From contig NZ_CP121446.1 of the NCBI RefSeq assembly GCF_030643905.1, forward strand, positions 496,001-560,000: 64,000 bases of DNA, written 5' to 3'. The stretch comes from Flavobacterium sp. IMCC34852. Lineage in GTDB: Bacteria; Bacteroidota; Bacteroidia; Flavobacteriales; Flavobacteriaceae. Of the stretch, positions 8,961-18,651 are shown piece after piece (the first letter of the stretch is position 1; each line of letters begins with the position of its first letter). The position numbers and the translations under genes were made by a program. The notes below the pieces were generated by a model that ran no database searches, had not been told where the DNA came from, and saw only the letters and a list, made by a program, of their open reading frames with translations.

Positions 8961-10409
8961 TTATCCTACTGAACCTTCTAACGAAATTTCGAGTAATTTT
9001 TGAGCTTCTACGGCAAATTCCATCGGCAACTTGTTCAATACATCTTTACTGAAACCGTTTACGATTAACGCAATGGCTTTTTCGGTTGGGATTCCGCGTT
9101 GGTTGCAATAGAATACTTGATCTTCTCCGATTTTGGAAGTGGTGGCTTCGTGCTCGATTTTAGCCGAAGCATTTTTACTTTCGATATACGGAAAAGTATG
9201 CGCGCCGCAATTGTTACCCATTAACAGCGAGTCACATTGAGAGAAGTTGCGGGCGTTTTCTGCTCTGGCACCAATTTGCACCAAACCGCGATAACTATTT
9301 TGTGATTTTCCGGCGGAAATCCCTTTAGAAATGATAGTCGATTTGGTGTTTTTACCCAAATGAATCATCTTGGTTCCGGTATCGGCTTGTTGGAAATTAT
9401 TGGTTACGGCAATCGAGTAAAATTCGCCAATAGAATTATCGCCTTTTAATACGCATGACGGATATTTCCACGTCACGGCAGAACCTGTCTCTACTTGTGT
9501 CCAAGAGATCTTAGCGTTTTTCTCGCACAAACCTCTTTTGGTTACAAAGTTGAAAACACCGCCTTTTCCTTCTTTGTTGCCGGGATACCAATTTTGAACC
9601 GTTGAATATTTGATTTCGGCTCCATCTAAAGCAATTAGTTCAACAACCGCTGCGTGCAATTGATTTTCGTCCCGACTTGGCGCAGTACAACCTTCGAGAT
9701 AGGAAACATAACTGTCTTCATCGGCGATTAACAGCGTTCTTTCGAATTGTCCGGTTCCGGCTTGGTTGATACGGAAATAGGTGGATAATTCCATTGGGCA
9801 ACGAACGCCTTTTGGAATGTAACAGAAACTTCCGTCTGAGAAAACCGCTGAATTTAAAGCAGCATAAAAATTATCTCTTTGTGGCACAACCGTTCCTAAA
9901 TATTTTTGAACTAAATCCGGATATTCGCGAATTGCTTCGGAAATACTCATGAAAATAATGCCTTTTTCGGCTAAAGTCTTTTTGAAAGTGGTTGCTACAG
10001 AAACCGAATCGACTACAATATCCATAGCGATATTGTTCATTTTTTTCTGTTCGTCAAGGGAAATGCCCAACTTTTTGTACATCGCCAAAAGTTCGGGATC
10101 TATATCGTCTAGGGTTTTGTTCGGGTCAGCTTTTTTGGGTGCCGAATAATAAGAAATCGCTTGAAAATCGGGTTTTTCGTAATGTACGTTGGCCCATTCC
10201 GGTTCGGTCATTTCCTGCCAAGCGCGAAATGCTTCTATGCGCCAATCGGTCATCCATTGCGGCTCTTCTTTTTTCAAAGAAATAGCGCGAACGATATCTT
10301 CATTGAGCCCAATAGGAAACGTCTCCGATTCTAAATCAGTATAGAAACCGTATTCGTATTCTTTATTTTCGAGTTCGACTTTTAAATCGTCTTCGGTATA
10401 TTTTGCCAT
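8961..10409 (-). CDS. sufB: Fe-S cluster assembly scaffold protein SufB
   Basis: 482 residues, typical SufB length. Seen: Y-G-F-Y-T-D-L-E near the N-terminus, [20 protein letters not shown], then [11 protein letters not shown] and F-Y-C-N-Q-R-G-I-P at the C-terminus. SufB is the main scaffold on which clusters form, taking sulfur from SufE and energy from SufC. It follows sufA after 15 bases. Confidence 0.95.
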   Translation of the reverse strand: MAKYTEDDLKVELENKEYEYGFYTDLESETFPIGLNEDIVRAISLKKEEPQWMTDWRIEAFRAWQEMTEPEWANVHYEKPDFQAISYYSAPKKADPNKTLDDIDPELLAMYKKLGISLDEQKKMNNIAMDIVVDSVSVATTFKKTLAEKGIIFMSISEAIREYPDLVQKYLGTVVPQRDNFYAALNSAVFSDGSFCYIPKGVRCPMELSTYFRINQAGTGQFERTLLIADEDSYVSYLEGCTAPSRDENQLHAAVVELIALDGAEIKYSTVQNWYPGNKEGKGGVFNFVTKRGLCEKNAKISWTQVETGSAVTWKYPSCVLKGDNSIGEFYSIAVTNNFQQADTGTKMIHLGKNTKSTIISKGISAGKSQNSYRGLVQIGARAENARNFSQCDSLLMGNNCGAHTFPYIESKNASAKIEHEATTSKIGEDQVFYCNQRGIPTEKAIALIVNGFSKDVLNKLPMEFAVEAQKLLEISLEGSVG

Positions 10410-10424
10410 TTTGTTAGTTAATTT

Positions 10425-10754
10425 TTAGAGCGAAAAACTTTCGCCACATCCACAAGTTCTGGATGCATTTGGATTATTGAATACAAATCCTTTTCCGTTC
10501 AATCCGCCGGAGAATTCTAAAACGGTTCCGGCCAAGTACAAAAACGATTTTTTTTCTACAGCAATTTTTACATGGTTGTCTTCAAAAACCTTGTCGTTTT
10601 CTCCCAGTTCTTTATCGAACTTCAATTCATACGACAAACCCGAGCAACCACCACTTTTTACGCCTACTCGTACGTAATCTTTGGTTGCGTCAAAACCGTC
10701 TTCCTGCATCATATCGATGATTTTTTTGCTGGCTGTATCAGAAACTTTAATCAT
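10425..10754 (-). CDS. sufA: A-type Fe-S carrier (SufA/IscA family)
   Basis: 109 residues, HesB/IscA domain. The three cluster-binding cysteines are present: C37 in S-G-G-C-S-G, and C101 and C103 in the C-terminal T-C-G-C-G. The family carries clusters from the scaffold to target enzymes. It is the first gene of the sufA-B-C-D unit and follows a -7 box. IscA and SufA cannot be told apart by sequence alone; the symbol follows context. Confidence 0.92.
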   Translation of the reverse strand: MIKVSDTASKKIIDMMQEDGFDATKDYVRVGVKSGGCSGLSYELKFDKELGENDKVFEDNHVKIAVEKKSFLYLAGTVLEFSGGLNGKGFVFNNPNASRTCGCGESFSL

Positions 10755-10783
10755 GTTTATTTTGATTTTGTCTAAATAAAGGG

Positions 10784-10791
10784 CAAAGTTA
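10784..10791 (-). promoter_or_regulatory. Putative -7 box of the suf operon
   Basis: TAACTTTG on the minus strand, 29 bases upstream of sufA, matches TAnnTTTG. I see no clear binding site for an iron or redox regulator beside it. Confidence 0.5.
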
Positions 10792-10935
10792 ACACAAATA
10801 TCTTTTTTTACGGCATTTCAAAGCATTTTTATAACTAATTTAAGAATAGAAAAAAGTGATTTTGGGGAATTAAAAGCGACAGATTTTTAGTAATTTGCAA
10901 ACCGTTTACAAGATTAACCGAAGAAAATTCAACAA

Positions 10936-11793
10936 ATGAAGCTATATCCTATTGAAGCCGGAAATTTTAAACTCGATGGCGGTGCTATGTTTGGCGTAGT
11001 TCCTAAAACCATTTGGAACAAAACCAATCCCGCAGACGAGAACAATTTGATTGACATTGCAGCGAGATGCCTGCTAATTGAAGACGGAAATCGGCTGATT
11101 TTGATTGATACCGGGATGGGCAATAAACAATCGGAAAAGTTTTTTGGATATTATTCGCTTTGGGGAAGTCATTCATTGGATGGTTCTTTGGCCAAATATG
11201 GTTTTCATCGCGATGATGTAACCGATGTTTTCATGACGCATTTGCACTTTGACCATTGTGGCGGCAGTGTGAATTGGAACAAAGACAAAACCGGTTACGA
11301 AGTCGCTTTCAAAAATGCGAAATTCTGGACGAATGACAACCATTGGGAATGGGCAACCAAACCTAACGCAAGGGAAAAAGCCTCTTTTCTTTCGGAAAAC
11401 ATTTTGCCAATGCAGGAAAGCGGACAATTAAACTTTATCAAAAGACCTGAAGGCGATTTTGGCGTTTCAGAAGAAATGGGATTCGGGATTTTTTATGTTG
11501 ATGGTCACACCGAAAAAATGATGATTCCGCATATCCAGTACAATGATAAGACCATTGTTTTCTGTGCCGATTTGATTCCAACAGCGGGACATTTGCCTTT
11601 GCCTTATGTAATGGGTTACGACACCCGACCACTTTTAACCATGCCTGAAAAATCTAAATTTCTGCATGCCGCAGTAGAAAACAATTACTATTTGTGGTTA
11701 GAACACGATGCGCATAACCAAATCATCACGGTAGAAAACACTGAAAGAGGCATTCGTTTGAAAAATGTTTTTAGCGTAGAAGAAATCGTTTAA
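10936..11793 (+). CDS. MBL-fold metallohydrolase
   Basis: 285 residues, no signal peptide. The metallo-beta-lactamase zinc motif is complete: H102-L-H104-F-D106-H107, followed by C-G-G. Further ligands are likely at V-D-G-H-T, F-C-A-D-L-I-P-T-A-G-H and the late E-H-D. This layout fits lactonase/hydrolase members of the fold, such as N-acyl-homoserine lactonase-like enzymes, but the substrate cannot be assigned. A MarR-type regulator follows 16 bases later and may control it. Confidence 0.85.
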   Translation: MKLYPIEAGNFKLDGGAMFGVVPKTIWNKTNPADENNLIDIAARCLLIEDGNRLILIDTGMGNKQSEKFFGYYSLWGSHSLDGSLAKYGFHRDDVTDVFMTHLHFDHCGGSVNWNKDKTGYEVAFKNAKFWTNDNHWEWATKPNAREKASFLSENILPMQESGQLNFIKRPEGDFGVSEEMGFGIFYVDGHTEKMMIPHIQYNDKTIVFCADLIPTAGHLPLPYVMGYDTRPLLTMPEKSKFLHAAVENNYYLWLEHDAHNQIITVENTERGIRLKNVFSVEEIV

Positions 11794-11809
11794 CTTAAAA
11801 TGAATCTGT

Positions 11810-12241
11810 ATGGAAAATTTGAATTCGGTAATATTTTATAACATTGAGGAAGCCATCAAAACCTACAGAATGTATGCTCAAAACCAACTGAAAATTAATC
11901 AACTGAAGATTACCATTGACCAATGGTTGGTTTTAAAATGCTTGAAAGAAAATCCAAAATCAACCCAAATTGAATTAGCGGAAAAGGTATTCAAAGACAA
12001 TGCTTCCATCACCAGAATTATAGATTTGTTGGTTAAAGCCGATTTTTTACATCGGGAAATCAATCCCAAAGACCGCAGGAAAACAGTCCTAAAAATTACA
12101 ACTTCGGGACAAAAAATTTTAGATGATGTTTATAAAATTGTGTTGAAAAATAGAGCAAAAGCCTTAGAAAATATAACGCCACAAGAAATTGAAATGGTCA
12201 GTACAGTTTTGAAAAAAATCAGCTTCAATTGTAAAAAATAA
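11810..12241 (+). CDS. MarR-family transcriptional regulator
   Basis: 143 residues. Winged helix-turn-helix: W-L-V-L-K-C-L-K-E-N-P-K-S-T-Q-I-E-L-A-E (residues about 39-58), then D-N-A-S-I-T-R-I-I-D-L-L recognition helix, and the wing N-P-K-D-R-R-K-T-V-L with the conserved D-R-R. MarR proteins are small dimeric repressors, often of a neighbouring gene. It lies 16 bases after the MBL hydrolase, probably in one transcript. Confidence 0.9.
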   Translation: MENLNSVIFYNIEEAIKTYRMYAQNQLKINQLKITIDQWLVLKCLKENPKSTQIELAEKVFKDNASITRIIDLLVKADFLHREINPKDRRKTVLKITTSGQKILDDVYKIVLKNRAKALENITPQEIEMVSTVLKKISFNCKK

Positions 12242-12633
12242 TTCTTTCCAGCTTTACGTATAGTGTTACATGTAAAGAAGTTATTTCAAAATGACCGCAT
12301 TTTTCCTTATTGTTAATTTTGAAAAAACCATGTTTTCTTTGGCCTAATTTCTTACTCTAAATATGGAATTGAATAATTCGAAAAAGAACAACTTTAATTC
12401 CTTTAAAAGCAGCATCCAAAAGGATAAATGATAGTAGAAGTTATTGAGAAATTCACTAAAATCAAAAGTGTTAATTAATTTAGTCAAAGTACTTTTATTA
12501 TTTTTGATAAGATACAGGCGCACCAAAACCCTTTATTTGATTCATTAATCGATACTAAATTATTGTTAAGGCCTTTATTTTTTGGTGTAAAAGAAATTAT
12601 TTTTACATCAGTATAAATATTAAATAATTAAAA
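12242..12633. other. Gene-free AT-rich stretch of about 390 bases
   Basis: No convincing gene. It holds a weak inverted repeat just after the marR stop (CTTTAC/GTAAAG, 12252-12276) that lacks a T-run, and an AT-rich leader before the subtilase gene. A 60-codon minus-strand frame is present but has no start context or family resemblance. Confidence 0.5.
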
Positions 12634-14214
12634 ATGAGAGTTTTAGCCTATTCGTTTGTGTTATTGACCACCCTGTCAATGACAGCGCAACAAGCAACAC
12701 AAACGAAAACGTACAAAAAAAACGCTTTAACCGAACAACAACAACAACGTTGGAGCCATTTGGATCTTGAAAAAGATTCTATTCCGGGCATGAGTGTGGA
12801 CAAAGCCTATGCTGAGCTTTTAAAAAAGAAAAAAGGTAAAAAAGTTATAGTCGGGGTAATAGACTCCGGTGTTGATATCAATCATCCCGATTTGAAAGCT
12901 GTAATTTGGACCAATAAAAAAGAAATTGCCAACAACGGCAAAGACGATGATAAAAACGGATATACCGATGATGTACATGGTTGGAATTTCTTGGGCAATT
13001 CTAATAATGAAACCCTGGAATTAGTTCGCTATTTAAGAAAAGGCGATGATGGTTCAGAAATGTATAAAAAAGCCCAAAAAGAATACGAAGCTGAATACCA
13101 AAAAGTTTTTCCTTACAAAGAAACAGTTGATTTGTTAGTTGAAGCTGATAAAACTATTCGCGAATATTTAAAAAAAGAAAATTACACGCTTGAAGAGCTT
13201 AAAAATGTAGCTTCTGTAAAGTATGATTTGTATAAAAGTAAAAAAATAATGTTGGCTTACGCCGAAGATACCGGTGCTAATTTCAGAGAAGAACTAGAAG
13301 AATTCAAAGACTACGTTTACGACAAGCTAAGCTATAATTTGAATAAAGAATTTGACGGAAGAAAACAAGTAGGAGACAATCCTGAAGACCTTAAGGATAA
13401 AAAATACGGAAACAATATTGTTTATTCTAAAGAAAGAAAAGACTCTTCACACGGAACCCATGTCGCCGGAATAATTGCTCAAAAAAGAAACAACGGAATT
13501 GGCGGAGACGGTGTTGCTGAAAATGTAGAGATAATGCCGATTAGAGCTGTGCCCAACGGTGATGAATATGACAAAGATATCGCATTAGCCATTCGCTATG
13601 CGGTTGACAATGGTGCCAAAGTAATCAACGGAAGTTTTGGCAAAGATTATTCTCCTCACAAAGAATGGGTTTGGGATGCCATGAAATATGCCGAAAGCAA
13701 AGATGTTTTAATTGTCTTAGCCGCAGGGAATGATGGTAAAGATGTTGATTTCGAACCCAATTATCCGGAAGATACCGCCGACAAAAAAAATGAATTGGTA
13801 AGTAATGTGATAAAAGTAGGTGCAATCAATTACAATTATGGTGAAAATATTGTGGCTGACTTCTCTAACTTTGGAAGCGATAATGTAGATGTATTTGCCC
13901 CGGGCGTAAAAGTGTATGCCACTGTTCCGGGAAATAGTTTTAAGTACCAACAAGGCACTTCAATGGCGTCTCCAAATGTTGCGGGAGTAGCAGCTTTGAT
14001 TCGTTCTTATTATCCGAATTTAAAAGCCAATCAAGTCAAACAAATTATAATGCAATCGGGAATGCCTTTAGATTTTGAAGTGAATGTTGGAGAAAACAAA
14101 GAAAAAAGAGCATTCTCAAAAGCGAGTGTTTCGGGTAAAATTGTAAATGCTTACAACGCTCTAAAAATGGCTGAAGAATTATCAAAGGAAACACCAAAAG
14201 AACCAAAACTATAA
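12634..14214 (+). CDS. Secreted S8 (subtilisin-like) serine peptidase
   Basis: 526 residues with a signal peptide (R-V-L-A-Y-S-F-V-L-L-T-T-L-S-M-T-A-Q). Catalytic triad complete: Asp77 in V-I-D-S-G-V-D, His273 in S-H-G-T-H-V-A-G, Ser443 in G-T-S-M-A-S-P-N-V-A-G. Asp and His are about 195 residues apart, against about 32 in subtilisin, because a charged, mostly helical insert (residues about 110-260) lies between them. There is no obvious secretion tail at the C-terminus, which ends in a Lys/Glu/Pro stretch. It is followed 40 bases later by an M1 aminopeptidase, suggesting joint breakdown of extracellular or periplasmic peptides. Confidence 0.92.
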   Translation: MRVLAYSFVLLTTLSMTAQQATQTKTYKKNALTEQQQQRWSHLDLEKDSIPGMSVDKAYAELLKKKKGKKVIVGVIDSGVDINHPDLKAVIWTNKKEIANNGKDDDKNGYTDDVHGWNFLGNSNNETLELVRYLRKGDDGSEMYKKAQKEYEAEYQKVFPYKETVDLLVEADKTIREYLKKENYTLEELKNVASVKYDLYKSKKIMLAYAEDTGANFREELEEFKDYVYDKLSYNLNKEFDGRKQVGDNPEDLKDKKYGNNIVYSKERKDSSHGTHVAGIIAQKRNNGIGGDGVAENVEIMPIRAVPNGDEYDKDIALAIRYAVDNGAKVINGSFGKDYSPHKEWVWDAMKYAESKDVLIVLAAGNDGKDVDFEPNYPEDTADKKNELVSNVIKVGAINYNYGENIVADFSNFGSDNVDVFAPGVKVYATVPGNSFKYQQGTSMASPNVAGVAALIRSYYPNLKANQVKQIIMQSGMPLDFEVNVGENKEKRAFSKASVSGKIVNAYNALKMAEELSKETPKEPKL

Positions 14215-14254
14215 TTTTACAGGGAAGATAGAAACTTCCCTTTTCTTAGAAAAC

Positions 14255-16129
14255 ATGATTAAAAAACTTTTTTCTATTTCTGTTTTATTGTTTGCCACAA
14301 TAGCCACCGCTCAATCTGAAGGATATTGGCAACAAAAAGTCGACTATAAAATGGAAATATCGATGGATGTCAAAACCTATCAATACAACGGCAAACAAGA
14401 ATTACTGTACACTAATAATTCCCAAGATACTTTAAGACGCGTTTATTACCATCTGTACAATAATGCGTTCCAACCGGGAAGCGAAATGGATGCCAGAATC
14501 CAGTCTATTGCGGATCCTGATGCCAGAATGGTTGACAAAATCAAAACAGGCGATGATACCGAGATTAATGAAAGCAGAGTGGCCAAATTAAAACCGAATG
14601 AAATTGGTTTTCTGAGAATTTCAAATTTTAAACAAGATGGTCTTTCGGCTAAAACAAAGGAAGTCGGGACTATTTTAGAAGTCGATTTAATCCAACCGCT
14701 TTTCCCCGGAAAATCTACTTTACTCTCCTTAGATTTCAATGGGCAAGTTCCTACGCAAATTAGACGCTCAGGAAGAAATAATAAAGAAGGTGTTGAACTT
14801 TCTATGGCGCAATGGTATCCTAAAATGGCTGAATTTGATTTTGAAGGTTGGCATGCCGATCCATACATTAGCAGAGAGTTTCACGGTGTTTGGGGTAATT
14901 TTGATGTCAAAATCACCATCGATAAAAATTATGTTTTGGGCGGAACAGGTTATTTACAAAACGCCAATGAAATTGGTCACGGTTATCAAGATGACGGAAT
15001 TACAGTCTCTGTTCCAAAGAAGCAAAAAACACTTACATGGCATTTTTTAGCTCCTAATGTACATGATTTTACTTGGGCAGCTGATAAAGAATACATCCAT
15101 GATAAATTGATGACAGACGAAGGTGTACTGTTACATTTTCTTTATAAAAACAATCCGAAAATCATCGACACCTGGAAAAAAGCCCAGCCTTTCACCGCCA
15201 AAATCTTAACGTATTACAATAACTTGGTTGGAAAATATCCGTACCAACAATATTCTGTTATTCAAGGTGGCGACGGGGGAATGGAGTATGCCATGTGTAC
15301 TTTAGTTTTGGGCGAAGGCGAATTAAACGGCTTTGTAGGTTTGATTGCCCACGAATTTGGTCATTCTTGGTTCCAACATGTTTTGGCCAACAATGAAAGC
15401 AAACACAGTTGGATGGACGAAGGTTTTACTTCTTTTATTGAAGATTCGGTGATGAATGAATTGGCCGCTAAAAAATCATCCAATCCTTATTCAGGTGCTT
15501 ATAAAAGTTATGTTGATTTAGCCAACTCCGGAAAAGAACAACCCTTATCTACTCATGCAGATCGTTTTGATTTCAACAAATGTTACAGCACTTCTTCCTA
15601 TAGCAAAGGTGAAGTGTTTTTGGCCCAATTAATATATTTATTAGGCAGAGAAAATCTATCAAAAACCTTGAAGCGCTATTATACCGATTTTAAATTCAAA
15701 CACCCAACGCCAAACGACATCAAAAGAACAGCGGAAAGAGTTTCCGGAGCCAATTTGGATTGGTATTTAAACGATTGGACACAAACTACTAACACGATTG
15801 ATTATGCAATTAAAGAGGTTAGTGCGAAAGAAAATTCAACCACCATTACCTTAGAGAGAATCGGCAGAATGCCCATGCCAATTGATATGATAGTGGAATA
15901 TACCGATGGTTCTCGTGAGAGTTTTTACATCCCGTTGCGCATGATGAGTTTTGAAAAAGAGAATCCTTATTCCAATCTCAAAAGAACTGTTATTGCCGAT
16001 TGGGCTTGGGCTTTTCCAACCTACAGCTATTCATTACCTACAACAAAAACCATCAAAAAAGTGATGCTCGACCCAAGCGGTTTAATGGCCGACGTTAATA
16101 GAGCAAATAATATTTATGAAGTGAAATAA
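14255..16129 (+). CDS. Secreted M1-family zinc metallopeptidase (aminopeptidase N-like)
   Basis: 624 residues with a signal peptide (I-K-K-L-F-S-I-S-V-L-L-F-A-T-I-A-T-A-Q). Zinc site H366-E-F-G-H370 with the third ligand E389 in W-M-D-E-G-F-T-S-F, the gluzincin arrangement HExxH-x18-E. The exopeptidase motif G-x-M-E-N of classical M1 enzymes appears here as G-G-M-E-Y. An N-terminal beta domain precedes the catalytic part. Likely role: removal of N-terminal residues from peptides outside the cytoplasm, next to the subtilase. Confidence 0.9.
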   Translation: MIKKLFSISVLLFATIATAQSEGYWQQKVDYKMEISMDVKTYQYNGKQELLYTNNSQDTLRRVYYHLYNNAFQPGSEMDARIQSIADPDARMVDKIKTGDDTEINESRVAKLKPNEIGFLRISNFKQDGLSAKTKEVGTILEVDLIQPLFPGKSTLLSLDFNGQVPTQIRRSGRNNKEGVELSMAQWYPKMAEFDFEGWHADPYISREFHGVWGNFDVKITIDKNYVLGGTGYLQNANEIGHGYQDDGITVSVPKKQKTLTWHFLAPNVHDFTWAADKEYIHDKLMTDEGVLLHFLYKNNPKIIDTWKKAQPFTAKILTYYNNLVGKYPYQQYSVIQGGDGGMEYAMCTLVLGEGELNGFVGLIAHEFGHSWFQHVLANNESKHSWMDEGFTSFIEDSVMNELAAKKSSNPYSGAYKSYVDLANSGKEQPLSTHADRFDFNKCYSTSSYSKGEVFLAQLIYLLGRENLSKTLKRYYTDFKFKHPTPNDIKRTAERVSGANLDWYLNDWTQTTNTIDYAIKEVSAKENSTTITLERIGRMPMPIDMIVEYTDGSRESFYIPLRMMSFEKENPYSNLKRTVIADWAWAFPTYSYSLPTTKTIKKVMLDPSGLMADVNRANNIYEVK

Positions 16130-16130
16130 A

Positions 16131-16157
16131 AAAAGGCAACCAAATTGGTTGCCTTTT
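16131..16157. terminator. Bidirectional terminator
   Basis: Perfect stem GGCAACCAA/TTGGTTGCC with A-run before and T-run after, between the M1 peptidase gene and a convergent gene. Confidence 0.9.
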
Positions 16158-16748
16158 TTATAGTAATTTAATACTCGTTATCTCGTTGTAAATTCGGTAT
16201 TTATTTTGCTTAGGATCAAAAAACTCCTGTTGGCGATAGTGAATCTCTAATTTATCACCTTTTACTATTTTGTTTTTTATAAACAAATTATCCCCATCAA
16301 AAGAAAATAACCAAATAAACTCTTGCTTAACATTCTTATCGTCTAACAGGTAAATAGTATTGAATTCAACTGCGGCTATGCTCTCAAAAGTACCGGTATA
16401 AAACAAATCTAATTCATCTTCCTGTGCTACATAGGTTTCTTCCGTGTCACTTTCTTTGGCTATTTTAAGAAAAACATCCGGGCAAATGGTTGCCATTTCT
16501 AATCCGACACTTTCTGCAATTTTTTCAATTGAAGCCATCTTATCATCAATATCAACATTAACCGTTTTTCGCTCTTTTTCGGTCAGTTTGTTTATAGCGT
16601 CAAAAATGCAAATCCCTAAATTAATATCGGTTACTTCTTTGGTTTTTATGCATTCACACGTGGAATTGGCTAATTTTTTATAAACTATTTCTTTTTTTTG
16701 AGCCACAAGCGCGAAAGGCATTAAGAGCAATAACAGTTTTAACTTCAT
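16158..16748 (-). CDS. Secreted protein of unknown function
   Basis: 196 residues. Signal peptide K-L-K-L-L-L-L-L-M-P-F-A-L-V-A-Q. The N-terminal half is helical and holds four cysteines (S-T-C-E-C, G-I-C, T-I-C-P), which could form disulfides in the periplasm. The C-terminal half looks beta-rich. The first half resembles small flavobacterial proteins with a C-x-C-x(n)-C pattern, but I cannot name the family. Confidence 0.6.
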   Translation of the reverse strand: MKLKLLLLLMPFALVAQKKEIVYKKLANSTCECIKTKEVTDINLGICIFDAINKLTEKERKTVNVDIDDKMASIEKIAESVGLEMATICPDVFLKIAKESDTEETYVAQEDELDLFYTGTFESIAAVEFNTIYLLDDKNVKQEFIWLFSFDGDNLFIKNKIVKGDKLEIHYRQQEFFDPKQNKYRIYNEITSIKLL

Positions 16749-16900
16749 GTCGGATACTTTTTGAATAGAACACGAAAGTAAAATAAACCAACCTATAAAA
16801 AAAACATTTTCATTTTATTATCAGAAAGCAAAAGGAGTTCCGTTTTGGAATTTGATTTTTGTGGAATAGAATTTGTAGATTTACCCCAAATTTTTTTCCT

Positions 16901-17314
16901 ATGAAAAACCTAAACTTTTTATTGTTGTTCCTGGCTTTTGGGTTCGGATTTCAAAAAAGTCATGCCCAACCCATTCGATTCAAATCCAGCAGCGTCAGTT
17001 TTACTGAAAAAAAAAATGACGGTACTTGGAATGAATGGTCAGATTTTGTCGATGCCAATGTCTTAATCACTTTGGACCCAAAAAAAGATTTAATTTTGAT
17101 TAATTCAGCCGAAGTACAATCTTTTAAAATCAAAGCTTACGGCGAAATTGAAGATAATGAAGAGGTAAACATCGTGCCTTTTGAGTGTGTTGACAATCGA
17201 TATTCCAATTGTAATATATTCATCATCACCAAGAAAAAAGAAAACAATCGAATGCAAATTTATATCAATTACAATGAAGTAAAATTTGTTTACAACGTAT
17301 ACAATTCCAATTAA
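16901..17314 (+). CDS. Small secreted protein of unknown function
   Basis: 137 residues from the ATG at 16901, which starts a good signal peptide (K-N-L-N-F-L-L-L-F-L-A-F-G-F-G-F, cleaved near S-H-A-Q). Upstream in-frame codons give no sensible N-terminus. The mature part (about 110 residues) is beta-rich with one Cys pair (V-P-F-E-C-V-D-N-R-Y-S-N-C). No family recognised. rnpA begins 16 bases after its stop. Confidence 0.65.
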   Translation: MKNLNFLLLFLAFGFGFQKSHAQPIRFKSSSVSFTEKKNDGTWNEWSDFVDANVLITLDPKKDLILINSAEVQSFKIKAYGEIEDNEEVNIVPFECVDNRYSNCNIFIITKKKENNRMQIYINYNEVKFVYNVYNSN

Positions 17315-17330
17315 TTTACCCTCAAACCAA

Positions 17331-17711
17331 ATGGATTTCTCCTATCCGAAGGCTGAAAAACTCAAAAGCAAAAGCCTTATCGATTTGTTATTCTCCGAAG
17401 GCAAATCGGTGAGTAAATATCCGTTGCGTTTGGTTTATGTCGCTTGTGATTTTGAAGAAGATGTTCCTTTGAAAATGGGTGTTTCTGTTTCTAAAAAATA
17501 TTTTAAAAAGGCGGTCGACCGCAATTACTTTAAACGAGTTTTGCGCGAGTGTTATCGCCTTAATAAATCGCAGTTAATTGATGCTTTGGACAAAAAATAC
17601 TGCTTTATGTTCTTCTATCAAACCAGTGATAAACTATCCTACCAAGAAATAGAACAAAAGACCAAACAGCTTTTTGAAAAGTTTTCGAAAACAATTTCCG
17701 AAGAGAAATAA
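17331..17711 (+). CDS. rnpA: Ribonuclease P protein component
   Basis: 126 residues from ATG 17331. An earlier in-frame ATG would overlap the previous gene and add residues not seen in the family. The RNA-binding motif S-V-S-K-K-Y-F-K-K-A-V-D-R-N-Y-F-K-R-V-L-R-E is the RnpA signature (the RNR box appears as R-N-Y-F-K-R). The protein helps the RNase P RNA cut 5' leaders off pre-tRNAs. In many bacteria rnpA follows rpmH near dnaA; here it is beside unrelated genes, as is usual in Bacteroidota. Confidence 0.93.
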   Translation: MDFSYPKAEKLKSKSLIDLLFSEGKSVSKYPLRLVYVACDFEEDVPLKMGVSVSKKYFKKAVDRNYFKRVLRECYRLNKSQLIDALDKKYCFMFFYQTSDKLSYQEIEQKTKQLFEKFSKTISEEK

Positions 17712-17780
17712 ACAACTTATCTGCAAGACACACAATAAATTAGACACTATTTGCGTTTTAGTAGTCTAACTCTCTTTATT

Positions 17781-18650
17781 ATGAAAACCAAACTTCTGAT
17801 TTGTGCTGTGTTTATCTTGTTGTTTGCGTCTTGCAAACAGGCCGAAACCGACGATATCGCATCGGTAGATATGGCCGATGTTGCCGTTGACTCTACTGCT
17901 GTTGCTGCTGAAGATTATGATGCCTACGCCTCTGAATCTAATTATGATTCTAAAGCCAAAGACATGGCATCACCGTCTCCAAGAATTGATGAGTTGGAAG
18001 CCAAGATCATCAAATCGGGAAATCTTCGCTTTCAATCTGACGATTTAGAAGTTACTTACAATCAAATTCAAAGCACTGTAAAAAAATACAACGCCTTAAT
18101 TAAAAATGATTCGCAAACTAATAATGATTATGCACTCTCAAGAACAGTCAATATCAGAATCCCAAACCAGCATTTTGATGCTTTTATAGCCGATATTTCT
18201 AAGGGCGTAAAATATTTTGACCAAAAAGAAATCTCCTCTCAAGATGTAACCGAGGAGTATATTGATGTGGCTTCTCGAATTAAAACAAAAAAGGTCTTAG
18301 AGGCACGCTATTTGGAACTGTTGAAAAAGGCTAATAAAGTGTCTGAAATGCTCGAAATTGAAAGCCAACTATCTGACATACGTGAAGAAATTGAAGCCAA
18401 AGAAGGCCGTTTGCGTTACCTTCAAAATAAAGTATCCATGAGTACTTTGGATATCGAGTTTTACAAACCGGTCGCTGCCGGAAGCAAAGCCACGGTTTCC
18501 TACGGCGGCAGAATCTGGAATGCCATAGCATCGGGCTTTAACGGAATTTCAAATTTCTTTATCGGTATAATCGAAAATTGGCCCATTATTATTACTTTAG
18601 TTGTCTTGATTTTACTGATCAGAAAACGATTTAAAAGAAAAAACCAATAA
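17781..18650 (+). CDS. DUF4349 domain lipoprotein
   Basis: 289 residues from ATG 17781, which gives a lipoprotein signal M-K-T-K-L-L-I-C-A-V-F-I-L-L-F-A-S-C with lipidated Cys18. After an acidic linker comes a DUF4349 domain (residues about 75-265) with a helical coiled-coil stretch (E-M-L-E-I-E-S-Q-L-S-D-I-R-E-E-I-E) and a C-terminal membrane helix (I-I-I-T-L-V-V-L-I-L-L-I) followed by R-K-R-F-K-R-K. Function unknown, envelope-located. It is followed at once by the processing-protease gene. Confidence 0.82.
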   Translation: MKTKLLICAVFILLFASCKQAETDDIASVDMADVAVDSTAVAAEDYDAYASESNYDSKAKDMASPSPRIDELEAKIIKSGNLRFQSDDLEVTYNQIQSTVKKYNALIKNDSQTNNDYALSRTVNIRIPNQHFDAFIADISKGVKYFDQKEISSQDVTEEYIDVASRIKTKKVLEARYLELLKKANKVSEMLEIESQLSDIREEIEAKEGRLRYLQNKVSMSTLDIEFYKPVAAGSKATVSYGGRIWNAIASGFNGISNFFIGIIENWPIIITLVVLILLIRKRFKRKNQ

Positions 18651-18651
18651 C

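Noticed and set aside
12344..12526. 60-codon minus-strand frame in the gap before the subtilase gene
   Set aside because: AT-rich chance frame without promoter, signal or recognisable family.
16651..16667. CACGTGGAA core resembling a third parS site
   Set aside because: Only the inner bases agree; the flanks (ATTCA/TT) do not fit, and it is inside a coding sequence.
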